Positions 1 to 10,877 of a stretch of DNA of 33,545 bases are shown one piece after another. Every line of letters begins with the position of its first letter. Position 1 is the stretch's first letter. The notes below the pieces were generated by a model. The model was not told where the DNA came from. It did no database searches and worked only from the letters and a program-made list of their open reading frames with translations. The stretch is from Lingula anatina. Its lineage: Eukaryota; Brachiopoda; Lingulata; Lingulida; Lingulidae. The translations under genes were made by a program, and so were the position numbers. The stretch lies in contig NW_019775678.1 in NCBI RefSeq assembly GCF_001039355.2, forward strand, positions 12,917 through 46,461. Reading direction: 5' to 3'.

Positions 1-2264
1 TGTGAGAAGCATGTCTGAGGTGATGAGTAATACCAGACCAGAGTGAAATATGTTGTGGTAACTGCAGGAAGTGATCAGAAGACATACAAAGTAGAGAAGA
101 CCACCAATGGTACTGATAGCACACCAGTGATGTGGTCAGCACAGGAAATTTCCTTGACCATTAGTGATAGAGAGATGGACATTTAGTTCACAGGAAGGGC
201 CAGATCTCCTGCTGTTATGGAAGGTGGGATTTTTCATAACAGGTGCTTGAACATCTGGTACTGGGGAAGAAGCAGATGCTTTGGTATAAGATATTAAGGA
301 ATGAACGAAGGATTTCAGAATAAATGAATAAATACGATAAATAAATAAAGAAGCAAATAATGGAGCAAACGATCACACAAATAAGTTCTTTTAAAGAAAC
401 AAACGACTTTTAACACAGGCAAAAAAAAAGGCAGACTGAGATAAAAATCCATGCACTGTCCAAGATGTCCTTGCACTGACTGCTATGTCCAAAGCAGTGA
501 CCACGTCCAAGCACTGCCCTGTCACCTGTCTCTCCAAATGTCCACAACTGGTCATTTACATTCCACACAGGGATACACCTTTTATTGTACAGATGTTTCT
601 GCTCATTTTGCATGCAAAAAGCTGATTATGTGCATAAATGAACATGTCCCAGTACCTGTTTCTTTTTTATCTACATTTAACTGTAATCATAGCAGAATGG
701 CACGGGTTGTGTGTGTGAACTTTATAATATACAGTTTATAGTGTCTTCGTTCCTTCTGACTCTCCTATAATTGCTGGTAAACATATACCAACTCGCTACA
801 CCCTAAAATCATCCCCCTGCTTGGCTTACCAGACAGCAATGATGTTCATCTAATCTGCAAAAAGTTGACTTAAAATCTACTTTAAATCTTTTGTATTCTT
901 TATAAATGACAATTACACAAATCAACTTTTATGTATTTGGTTATTTACATTTCTTTTACAGCGTGAGATAAATTTAAGATTTTGTTCCTGCACATGTAAG
1001 ATGGTCAATCTGCATCTACTTCTACCATTGATTCGATCTGTTCACAGATGTCTTATCATTAGTTCTGCACAATTAAAGTGGATCTAATTATGGATGCAGA
1101 GTTTGTGTTGTACAGTATCAAATATTAATTTTTTTACAGATGGTCAAGATGTGAATACATTTTTTTTAAGTTAAAAGCTCTTTCAAAATGGGTGCAGGGC
1201 ATTGACTTCTCAAAACTGAAATGTTAAAAAAAAAAGAAAAAAAAAATCAATTACCGACTCCCACCTCTATCTGACCTCTGGGCTAAGTGACCAAAAATAT
1301 AATTTCTGTGATCTACCCTGCATTCCACTGGTGTCAAGTGACCATTAAACATAATCCTAAAACTCCTGCCATGATAATTGCCAAAACGTGAATTTTTTTC
1401 ATTGCTTTTTTTGAGGATTTGACTATCTTGTGTGGCTTTCATAACTATAGGCACAAGAATGGGAGAGGCTGAAATGTCACAGGATGGTACCGGTAATTGA
1501 TTGAAATTTCCAAAAACCTCACTTACTGCCGTCATTTTACTTTCCCCCCCTAAGATTTATCAATTTTAATATCTAACAAACTGTATTTTCTGACTTGAAG
1601 TAATGTCACTTTTCAGAGATACTGCATCAATACTTGAAAGAAATTTCACTCATAGCAAGTGCACCGAAGAACATAATTCTTTATTCAATCTCAATGAATA
1701 ATTGCCATAAATGCCAATATTTTTGGTGTCTTAACTAGGGTCAAAAAGCTGTGCTCTCCAGATATTTTTCACGACCAAAATTATGTGGCCACAAGACTTT
1801 CCCCTTGAAGTTGTAATGTCTGGTTTCTGATATATGTGTCTGTATGAAGTGTCTTTAGACTGGACATTATTCATATTTTTATCACTTACTGAGACATTTC
1901 ATTGACAAATAGAAATATACTGAAAATCCTCAATTATTTGTGTGTGGGCTTGTGCTTTGTACGCCGGTATATGGATATAACTAGTGTAGGATGGGGCACC
2001 TTAAAAACTGCATGGCATCTGATACCCATATTGAATTATGGCAATGTTTAATTCTATTTATCTTAATTCAAAATTTAGCAAATAATTAACCAAATCGGTT
2101 TAGAAAAATATGTTATTCTCCATTATCAATATAAAAGTCACACTGACTCACTGAATAGTGATAACAGCTTGTTTGTGAGTGTGCATGTTAATTTACACAT
2201 ACAGCAAGTGTGTTTGTGTACCAGAAAGCTCATGTATATATGTGTGTGCATATATGCACATGCC

Positions 2265-2265
<1 letters not shown>

Positions 2266-2310
<45 letters not shown>

Positions 2311-2333
2311 AAAGAGAGAGAGAGAGGAGGAGG
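2266..2333. repeat. (TG)n-(GA)n compound microsatellite
   Basis: About 21 TG units run to 2308 and are followed at once by GA and GGA units. The tract lies in the WASL intron. The open frame across it is low complexity and not a gene. Confidence 0.95.
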
Positions 2334-3186
2334 AGGAGTGGGGAGGGAGGGGAGGATCCAGTGCAAGATTGGTAAGGATCACAAGATAAATCAAGGGACT
2401 ACAAATAAGCCAATATCAGCACATCACGGTGGGTCACACACAATCATCTGCTATCTCTCACAAACAAGTTTACTTCATAAACATGATAAAATGTGAACCA
2501 TGCATTACATTCATATTTTTATCTGAAATTCTTGGAACAGGAGTGATTTAAGTAAACGTTTTATCAACGAAGTTTTCAGAGTGTAGGAAGGTTTCCGGAT
2601 ATTTGTTCAGATTTGATGATAAAAACCACACCCTGAATGCTCAGTGTGACTCTAGGGGATAAGAGCATCATCAAATTCCAAATGTTTAATTTTTCCAATT
2701 TAATTTTGATTTAATAAAATACATATTACAGTATCTTTCTACTTCCTTTTCCCTGATTGTATCACAATGAAAACTGTAAAAATTTCACTGACTCCCATCT
2801 TGCTGTTCTCAAAAGTGCATTATCAAATTACAAATAAATATGCTCACCAACAAGTATTTTTTGCTACGGTGCAATTAATCTATCTTTGGGGGGCCATTGC
2901 AATTCAGAACTTTAACAGGTCATCATCCTTTCATATATCTTATTAGTTAAACAATAAAGGTCTATGTATTGTAGCTATTTTTGTTTACTTGCATAACAGA
3001 TCACAGTTCACAAACCGTTACCCCTCACTCCACATCATGTGACATATTATAAACAAGACAGTCATCCTACTCCCAAGCAGGTGATAATAGTCAAGGTCAC
3101 CCGTTATTTTAGTAGGGGGGGGGGGGGAGCAAACATTATACCTTAGGTAAAATGTCATAAAAATTAGAGTGCAAAAAAATTTCTAG

Positions 3187-3292
3187 ACCAATAAAAAGTT
3201 TGGGTGCTACCTACATTATTTCCTTTGAAGATTACTATTAGATTGTTCAAATATTTTTCTCAGTCATTGCAGTTCTACCAATAAAAAGTTTG
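3187..3292 (+). repeat. 16-bp direct repeat, 90 bp apart
   Basis: ACCAATAAAAAGTTTG occurs at 3187-3202 and again at 3277-3292 with no mismatch. The intervening 74 bases are AT-rich and unremarkable. It could be a local duplication or the trace of an old insertion. Confidence 0.7.
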
Positions 3293-3569
3293 TGCAATAT
3301 GAACAAGCAACCAGTACTTTTTATTTTCAATTTGGGAATTTTGTTAGTAACATAAATGATTTAAGTCAGTAGAATTTCAGAAACTGACAGCCAATTACAA
3401 AATCACCAAAGTTGCAATATGACATAATAAACAAGAATGACAGATTATAAGTTATAACACTATGACATGACAAACTGAAGTATCATCCCAATACATGAAG
3501 CAACAATATCAAGACACTGACAGTGATAACATACAGGATGGTCAATGAAGACTGAGCTGGTGCTATACA

Positions 3570-3629
3570 ATGACATCATCAAAAATGACATCATTAACAA
3601 TTACATCATCAACAATGGCGTCATACGTC
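3570..3629 (+). repeat. Short tandem repeat of a 15-bp TGACATCAT-type unit
   Basis: Roughly four 15-bp units of the form ATGACATCATCAAAA are arranged head to tail. The first three are close copies and the last diverges into ATGGCGTCATACG. Because the unit is a multiple of three, it gives a Ser/Thr-rich open frame that is not a convincing gene. Confidence 0.75.
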
Positions 3630-5215
3630 AGTGCGATCCAGGCCCTGGGTAACTTCCGAAAGCTCTCAGAAAATGCCTTTACATTTTATTTTTTAAATTG
3701 TGAATTGATGAGAATGGGTGTATATACTCAGAAATACAAGGGCGCTGTTCGTTTAATAACAATAACATTGTTTTTTCTTTTTTTTAACCAACCTTCTATT
3801 ACAGCACTATGAAAGTGACAGCTTCAATGATATCATCATTTTTAATCTTTCCAAATCAATTATGTGATACTTCAAACTTTCCGGTGAAAACATCACATAT
3901 GTCAATTCTGGGATAATTTTTTTTAATTCAAAGAGCTATATCATTTTAGTTAGGCACTTGAAATTTATAAACCAATCCTGAGATATATAAATTTTGTTAG
4001 CAATGTTAAATATTAGCATTTGCTAAATGTAGCCACATTGTACACTGTAAGGCACAAGTGGTGCAAGGGCATTAAAAAAAAGGGGGGGGGGCAATAGGTT
4101 TTCTCTTTTTTATATAAATTAACCCCCTTCCTTGATGCATAAACATTTACCCTGTCAACTGACTTCATTAACCATTCATGTGACATGTTTACTGTATTTC
4201 ATATCACATTATGCATATCTACAAATAACAGATTAACTAATATGCCAAACCCGAGACCTTGTTAACTGATTAGTTGCAATCAACAATCAGCATGTGATCA
4301 GACGTGGTTTAATAACTAACAGCAATTCCATTGAAACGTGCATTTTAAAATGCAACTTGCTGCTGTTTATGCCACACCCAGTATATGTACATACATTTTT
4401 ACTTTATTAAAATATCCCAATTGATTCAGTGATTTTGTTTCCAGTAAACAATGCCGAATGGTGACACTCAAAGATTTAACTAACAATTTAATGTACTGAG
4501 AGTTCTGAGGAGAATATCCACTTATTTGCCACAGGTATTGAAGGGGGCATACAATCACCAACTTAAGCCCCACTGTACAGCTTAACGTGATTCCCCACTA
4601 TCAAGCACCTGCCTACATGTCTGTGCATGTCATCAATTGGTCAGCATGGTAATCACATGTTGTTAAACAGGGGAAGAAAGTAGAAATTATGATAAAATAA
4701 TTGCTGAGGGGAGAAAAAGCATTGCATGTGTGTGCATATCAGGATTTCTGCACTCTAGTATTGTTGTTTACAAGGAAACCATTCACACTTGGTTGAACAT
4801 GCTCATCAGCACCTGTGGATTTGTTTTAAAATGGTGTGTTATTAGTTAATGGAGGATTGCATATATCCCTGCTCTTCTCTAATGGAAGTTTGCCCTTCAG
4901 CAGCAAATTAATACAAAGAAACTCAAAGTTATTCCGGAATGTTAATTACACATTTAGAGTAATAAAATTGTATTTGATAAAATCTCATGTCAACACTGAA
5001 AAAGACCCATAAAATGCTGAAAATTTACCCTCCATTTGCATTCATGATGACATAAAGACATAAATGTAGATAGTATTCATAAATATATCATACCATGAAT
5101 ATCAATGGTGGGAAAACATTCATCAATGACACAAACACAAAAAAGACATGCATATGAACAACAATGCACATGCTTTAATCATAATTTACTCATATGAAGC
5201 AGAAAGTGTGCAAGT

Positions 5216-5238
5216 GCACACACACACACACACACACA
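5216..5238. repeat. (CA)n microsatellite
   Basis: A pure CA tract sits about 25 bases from the donor site of WASL exon 2, inside intron 2 near its 5' end. Confidence 0.95.
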
Positions 5239-5261
5239 TCCCCATATTTCACACTACCTAC

Positions 5262-5402
5262 CAGCCCATACACCCTGATGAAATAGGAGCGTTTCTCGTT
5301 GTCCTTGATGAACATGGCTACCCCAGTGCAGCGTTTGCTCCATCTGTTGAGGGCAGGGGGATTGCTGGCCAGAAACACCTGTACCACTGCAGTCGCAACA
5401 GT
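5262..5402 (-). CDS. WASL: N-WASP/WASL-like actin nucleation-promoting factor, coding exon 2 (WH1 domain, part)
   Basis: N-WASP links Cdc42 and membrane signals to Arp2/3-driven actin branching. Its N-terminal WH1 (EVH1) domain binds proline-rich WIP. This 47-codon exon reads TVATAVVQVFLASNPP, then NRWSKRCTGVAMFIKDNEKR, then SYFIRVYGL. That pattern (AVVQ, RW-KKC-GV, VKDN-QRSYFIR) is the WH1 core of WASP/WASL. The exon has an acceptor (minus strand TATTACAG) before 5402 and a donor (CTG|GTAGGT) after 5262. Both borders are phase 0. Joined to exon 1 it reads CV-TVATAVVQ, in line with the vertebrate protein, so no exon is missing between them. Later WH1, GTPase-binding, proline-rich and VCA parts lie off the left edge. 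A second possible donor four bases on (TAG|GTAGTG) would break the frame seen in the family. Confidence 0.92.
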
Positions 5403-8144
5403 CTGTAATATGGACAAGAAATTGACAATATACATGTATACATGTGCATTAATATCAAGAGCTATTATGTATGACATACACATTAAAAATTAATGTTTAG
5501 AGCTATTTTCAAGTTTGAAGAATGATTATTTCTTTTGAGATGTGCAGTAAATTTGAAACATATATATGGGTATATTGGTGAATGTATGTTTAGGGCATTG
5601 AAAAACACTCTTATTTCTCAAAAATCAGCATTTCTTACTTTCTTTTTTTTTTGCATTTTTTTCTTTTTTAATCTAAAGTAAGTGAAGAGAAAAAGCAACC
5701 CTCAAGTTGCAAAGCTGGCTTAGCATCCCATGGTGAAAGTGAAAGTGCACAGTCCCTCTTCAAAAGTTGTTCAATGTCAAAGCCCTGGTTTAACCTCCCC
5801 TTTACCAAAGATGCTCCCTAATTACCAAGCTTGTTAAAATCCCTGTCTAAAAGTTCAAGCACCACAGAAGTAGTGACCCAGAAAATAGAATTTTGTCAAT
5901 AGAGGGCCAAACAGGTTTCACACAATCCCTCTCAATGCGGATCCACAAAATAACTGCTTCTTATCCACATCATGAGATATCTACGTCAGCAGTTATATAA
6001 AATGAAGAAAAAACCTATTCATGCAATTTATCGCTGCGTGCACCTTAAAGAGGACGCTTAAATGTGGCGAAAATTCTTCTATCTGATCAGACCTTAATCG
6101 ACGGCCCCTGGATATACGCATGTAATGCCACTCCTTGCAGGAAAAATACTTCAATAACAATTTTTGAATTGAAATAGTGACAATCCTTTTGCATCCCGTC
6201 AAATCAGTGATTTCGGAATGCAGTAAGCTGCAAATTGAATCGGTGTTTATTCTCTTGTATAAGCTATCAACCAACAGTTACTATTGATGATTCAGAATAT
6301 TCTTCCTATCATAATGCTTATTCTCGTTTTTTTATTTTTTATTTTATTTTATTTATTATTATTATTATTATTATTTTTTTTTTTTGAGAAGTTCATTTCC
6401 CAGAATTCTCACGTAAAATCAATTTTACTAGTTATTTTGCCTGTTCTTTTTCTTTTTACTAACAGTAGTGCATACTTGTAATCAATTTGTCAATATGTCT
6501 CCTTTATGTAGTTTAGGGGAGAGGGGGTAGGTACTTAGGCCAGCATCCCTCTCTCCGACCACCCCCTCCCCCTTAGGACTACCAGTATCAACTAACTATG
6601 ATTCACAATCATAAAGTCACTCTTCAAACAATCTAACCAGGCTACAGTACGTTTCCGGCCATCTTAAGTTATCAGTGGTTTCAAAATTATCTAATGATCC
6701 TTATGATGTTGACATTCCGTCCTTATCACTTACATTGAAGTTATGAATACAAGAGACTCGTGGTTTTCAAAGAAGTCTATCTAATATCTTCATCCACTAC
6801 AAAGAGCACTCAGTCCTGGGTGGACCCCACCCACTTCTAGTCAAAGCTTACAACTAGGCAAGATAAGGACCAATATGATACACAAAGAATGGCAGAAACA
6901 TTTGTGATATCTTCTGGTTACCTACCATCACCAAAGAAGTCAATTTTCTTCTCCATCAAGCCCATCTGTTTACATTATGATTTATAAATTTATTAAAGCA
7001 CAAAATGTGTCTCAGTTACATTAACATATTCTCTATTTTGAATTCATTTCCAAATCAGTAATTCATCAGTAACAAATAGATGGTAGAAAATTAAGTATAT
7101 GCCAGAATGGTAATGCAGTTCAATTGTAAAGTGCATATGAAAATCCTTAGGTTAAAAATCTTGTTTTTCATAGTTTCCTTCTTGAATACTCAACCCATTG
7201 CACTAACTTGATATATATGTACATGTACTGTAGAACTAGTAATGAACTCAATCTCATTTATTCCCTTAACCTCTAGCCAATTTTCTTCCACAGTGGAAAT
7301 GAGATATGCTTCACTTCTAAATACATTAATATTTAGAATTTTGAAATGAATGAGATGTCTGAATCCTTTGTGTATGGTTTCTGCAAGAAACAATAATTCC
7401 ATCAATGAGTTTGGAACTTAATTTCAGTAACCATAACTCTTCTGGGAACTGCTTTCAGTTTCAATTTTCATCTGGCACACTCTGGCATTTTAATGAACCA
7501 ATTATCTGAGGCCCATTAATTAAGTTAGCAGCTAACGATGAATCCATCTGTTTATAAACTGCTGTTCCTGTTTCGTGCCACCAATAATTAACTCAGTGTC
7601 ATCAGTCAAACCCAATAAGAGCACAGCAGTTACAAATGTCAAATTAATTCATAATTATAAAGGACTTTTGTAATGAACAATGAGCAATATTTTATACAAA
7701 GTGCAAAAACATTTGACAAGATAGAGCTGAACTTTTCTTTTGTGTTATAAGTTACGACTCAATTTCAGCAATGTACTAATGAGGATAAATTCTTTGAACT
7801 GTTCACTTCCTAAAGTACCACTATTATAATCAATTTATAGAGGTTTCTACAGAGTAAGCTGAAGGGGATTCAGAACCTGTGGTGATTATGTGTAAATATG
7901 TACCAACTAAAGCCAGGGTTAAACCTTAATACCAATTTGAAGATGTAAAAACATCATTTCTGCTCTGGAAACAACCTCAAATACATTGACACAAATTTAT
8001 ACAGATCAGATAATTATATTATGAACATATACAATTCTTATATATACATGGTAATCTTAATTGATCCACACTGATCTTATAATTAGTAATCTGCACACTG
8101 TCTTTTTCACTATAAACAATAGTAACTGAAGTAATTGAACTTCA

Positions 8145-8179
<35 letters not shown>

Positions 8180-9907
8180 AATACTTATTTTGATGGATGC
8201 GCCACATTATTTTCTATCTTTTGGAAGAAAAACAGAAAAACTCTTTTCTAGCACATCACATAACTGACAGACAGTGATGGTTAGGGTATGTGATAATTAA
8301 CCCTAGGGGAACAGGGTCAGCCCTGCCTTAATTACTACCATTAATTAGCTAGTTATCAGTAAGAGCACCTGCCATGAAATTTGACCTGATACAGTACATG
8401 CGTTTTACTCTGAAACCAGAAGAGATCAAATGAGGATGAGTCCTTCACGTGAACTGGACTTGGAAGGAAAAGCTTACAATACAGTACATTACAATACAGC
8501 CACCCTTTCCCATCATTCAAACTTCTACTGGGGAGGGGTGGGTGGGGGGTGGTCATGTCTCCAATTGCATTTGAAAGACAGCTTTTCAGGAGAAAAAGGG
8601 ATTACTATGGTAATTATTAATTAATTCTTGGGTCCCAAATATTTTTGAAATAATTTTCGTATTTTTCCTTGACTGATGTCTGCACTCTTTAGTATTCTGA
8701 CGCATAGATTTTAAAAGCCTTCCTTTATGTCTTGACAGTAGGAGTGAAGCCATAGGAACTAGCCAATATCAACTGGATTTTACTTGTCAATAAGATGCCA
8801 GCTAATAGAAACTACTTTATCTGCAAGGAAACAATCCTCATTCTATAAATAACCTTGTTTTTGGTTATGAATACTGGCAAAATAAGATGACATTCTACCA
8901 GGTAAACAGCTCTTTCAAGAAACAAACAGCACATGTGCATTTCAAAAGATATAGATTTTCTATCTTCCCAACTCTGTGAAGCCCATTGCTTTGCAAAATA
9001 CTTTAGTGGCATCAACTCTGCCTCAGGTAAGAAAGCTGTGTAGCCCCATTGTTTACCATTTCCTGACTTATTTTTGTCTTCATTATGATGAGGAAACTGC
9101 TGTTTATAACAACCACTGCATTCAAAACAACACAAACTCATAAACATCCTGATGAGCTGTGGTGGTTCTAGATAACAATCTACCTCTGTACCTTTGATCA
9201 GCAGCTTGTCCACACCAACTAGATTCAGAACAATAAAAAGGGAACAGCTAAACACAGTTTTAAGATTTAGAGCTGACGTCTCAAATCTTCTGATGTACAG
9301 ATACCTATAATTTACAGCCCTTACATCTCTTTAACAAGGTAGCCATTAGCAACAATAATTGCTTGGGTTTACCTCTATGGGTTTTTACCTATCCAAAATA
9401 AGGTAGTAATTAATAGCTTTCCTACTTGTTATCAGATTGCATACATACATCATTCAAATGTAGCTTCAGAATCTTTTACATTCTCGTTTCATCTTGTTGG
9501 ATAGCTTTTTGCCTTTCAGTGGGTTATTTTATTCCATAAAGTAGAAACCATTAAGAGGAATTTGTTGTTTTGTTTTGCAAACTAGCTTATAGTAATTAGT
9601 TTGAGGAAAAAAATAACGCAGGTCCCCTAATGCACAGTTTGCTTAGCATTTGATTCTGACAGATCAAAAATGATATTCTTGCCTGTAAATAAATTTTGGA
9701 GCAAAGAAAATATTAAAAAATAATGCAACGATAAAGGTATTTGTCAGCAATTCTAAAAGGACACTTCTCACTTATTAATACCACACTCAAAGCACTTTGA
9801 TAGCAATTGAAATATTTATAAAATTCATACATTAAAATATTTAGAGGATGATGTCAACTTTTTAATTAAGGGCAGGGCATCATCAACACAACTGCGTTAA
9901 AACCTAC
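5403..9907 (-). other. WASL: Intron 1 of the WASL-like gene
   Basis: This 4.5 kb phase-0 intron is AT-rich. It holds a TTA triplet run near 6354-6374, an AATA microsatellite (8145-8181) and one 147-codon open frame at 8812-9255 on the minus strand that I could not assign. No spliced exon is needed here, because the proteins of exons 1 and 2 join perfectly. Confidence 0.8.
8145..8181. repeat. (AATA)n microsatellite
   Basis: Nine tandem AATA units lie inside WASL intron 1. Confidence 0.95.
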
Positions 9908-10012
9908 CACACAGCGATTTCCAATTAAGTTAAACAGGATTTCGTTCTCGTTGGGTGCCAGAATGAGAGACGGGCTATTCTGAGGTCTTGGTTTTTTAGG
10001 CTGGTTTGACAT
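9908..10012 (-). CDS. WASL: N-WASP/WASL-like protein, coding exon 1 (start codon and beginning of WH1)
   Basis: This exon encodes 35 residues beginning MSNQPKKPRPQNS and continuing PSLILAPNENEILFNLIGN, then RCV. The short basic/proline start, then SL-L-P-ENE-LF-L-G-(K/R)CV, is the signature N-terminus of WASP and N-WASP. The ATG at 10012-10010 is the first in frame and matches the usual length of this leader. The donor GTG|GTAGGTT is strong and phase 0. The exon faces away from the NUAK-type gene, 655 bases from its start codon, so the two genes probably share a promoter region. WASL rather than haematopoietic WAS is used as symbol because invertebrates generally have one N-WASP-like gene. 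Confidence 0.92.
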
Positions 10013-10667
10013 AGCGGCGAAATTATTGTAAAAATCTTCAAATGTTCACTCTATCACTACTTCCTACTCCTTAAGCATCATCACGCATGCGCTACAGATT
10101 ATCTGAGTTCCGGCAAAGTATAAAGCAAAGTAGCGCGTGCTTTAAAAGGGTAAAGCCGTTTCCTTTGTTTTAAATGTTGAAACTTTCAATGATTTATTGC
10201 TAATTATTCTTTATCTTTTAATTTAAGCTATGGCGTATTCATTTGTTTCCTTACAATGAAAGTGGCAATTTTATGTAATATGGCGTATGAATATCTGCGG
10301 GGGGCAGGTCAGAGGTCACAGCACCTGACAGGTCAACTTTGACGAGGTTGAAATCCACAACACAATGAAAGGTGGCGGTGTTTACTTAGTAGGTCGCTCC
10401 GCCTCCTGCCGGCTGATCGTTATGCTAACACGTCGATAGCCACGAGACTTCACCGATATCTGACATGCAAAACAGGCAGTGAGGAAGTGAGTGTAGCCAG
10501 TTGGTATTATGTGTGTGAGCCGGTAGCATACAGATTTCCCTCACTCTGCGGATAACTTTAATTTATGATTCATTACACTGAGGAAAACACTCGGAGTGTT
10601 GGGACTGCATCGGGGGTATTAAGGCCCGATAATTTTACACGGAGTTACTGAAGATTTTGTTAATGAG
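10013..10667. promoter_or_regulatory. Head-to-head intergenic region: likely bidirectional promoter of WASL (minus) and NUAK (plus)
   Basis: The two start codons diverge across 655 bases that are richer in G+C and CpG than the surrounding introns. The sequence contains CGCATGCGC at 10084-10092, which matches the core of the NRF-1 motif common in CpG-type bidirectional promoters. It also holds a perfect direct repeat of AGGTCA at 10306-10318 with a third AGGTCA at 10330-10335. I see no well-placed TATA box for either gene. Short upstream ATGs occur at 10464, 10509 and 10565, before the kinase start. Where transcription begins cannot be told from sequence alone, so the promoter role is an inference from layout and motifs. 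Confidence 0.6.
10306..10335 (+). promoter_or_regulatory. Cluster of three nuclear-receptor half-sites (DR1 plus one)
   Basis: AGGTCA-G-AGGTCA at 10306-10318 is an exact DR1 element, the type recognised by RXR heterodimers, HNF4 and COUP-TF. A third AGGTCA follows at 10330, itself preceded by CACCTGAC. The cluster lies between two divergent start codons, which makes a regulatory role plausible. Binding is not shown by sequence. Confidence 0.45.
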
Positions 10668-10877
10668 ATGAAATTTGAAGAACATATCGGGACTAATATT
10701 GATATGACAGGAGGAAGAGAAGGAGGCCTTCTACCAGTGAGCATGTCGACACCACAGCAAATTGTGAGACATGTCCACAAACACAACCTAAGACAGCGGT
10801 TTGAGCTGGTCAAAACCCTTGGACAGGGGACGTATGGGAAAGTGAAACTTGCCATTGATAGAGCGACGGGACAACAG
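10668..10877 (+). CDS. NUAK: NUAK-family (AMPK-related) serine/threonine kinase, first coding exon
   Basis: NUAK kinases are LKB1-activated relatives of AMPK that act on cell adhesion, myosin phosphatase and energy stress. The 70-codon exon carries a variable leader (1-34), then HVHKHNLRQRFELVKT (35-50), then LGQGTYGKVKLAIDRATGQQ (51-70). HKHNL-RFEL-TLG-GTYGKVK is the NUAK1/NUAK2 version of the glycine-rich ATP loop, and LGQGTYGKV fits GxGxxGxV. The donor CAACAG|GTAAGA is strong and phase 0, so the VAIK lysine motif should open exon 2. I could not find exon 2 or any later kinase segment on the plus strand in the next 22 kb. Residue 1 is taken as the first in-frame ATG; Met13 or Met26 could also serve. 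The symbol is at family level; NUAK1 versus NUAK2 cannot be separated here. Confidence 0.88.

Larger units (their letters stand above)
1..5261 (-). other. WASL: Intron 2 of the WASL-like gene (non-coding, no further exon recognised)
   Basis: This stretch lies downstream, in the minus direction, of the second WASL exon. I looked for the next part of the WH1 domain (the conserved segment with a WEQE-like motif and a later FHTFAGD-like motif) and found nothing in any minus frame. The intron therefore appears to run past the left edge of the window. It is AT-rich, with a TG/GA microsatellite, a G-run near 3115-3127, a 15-bp CATCATC tandem repeat and a 16-bp direct repeat. The short open frames here resemble no protein I recognise. 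Confidence 0.6.

Noticed and set aside
451-741. Plus-strand open frame of 96 codons
   Set aside because: No homology I recognise, low-complexity end and no splice or promoter context; the opposite strand is equally open. Probably intronic noise.
1251-1535. Minus-strand 94-codon frame as a possible WASL exon
   Set aside because: The peptide shows none of the conserved WH1, GBD or VCA motifs, and no acceptor/donor pair gives a match to the family.
2179-2496. 105-codon frame with Cys-Val repeats
   Set aside because: It is simply the translation of the TG/GA microsatellite.
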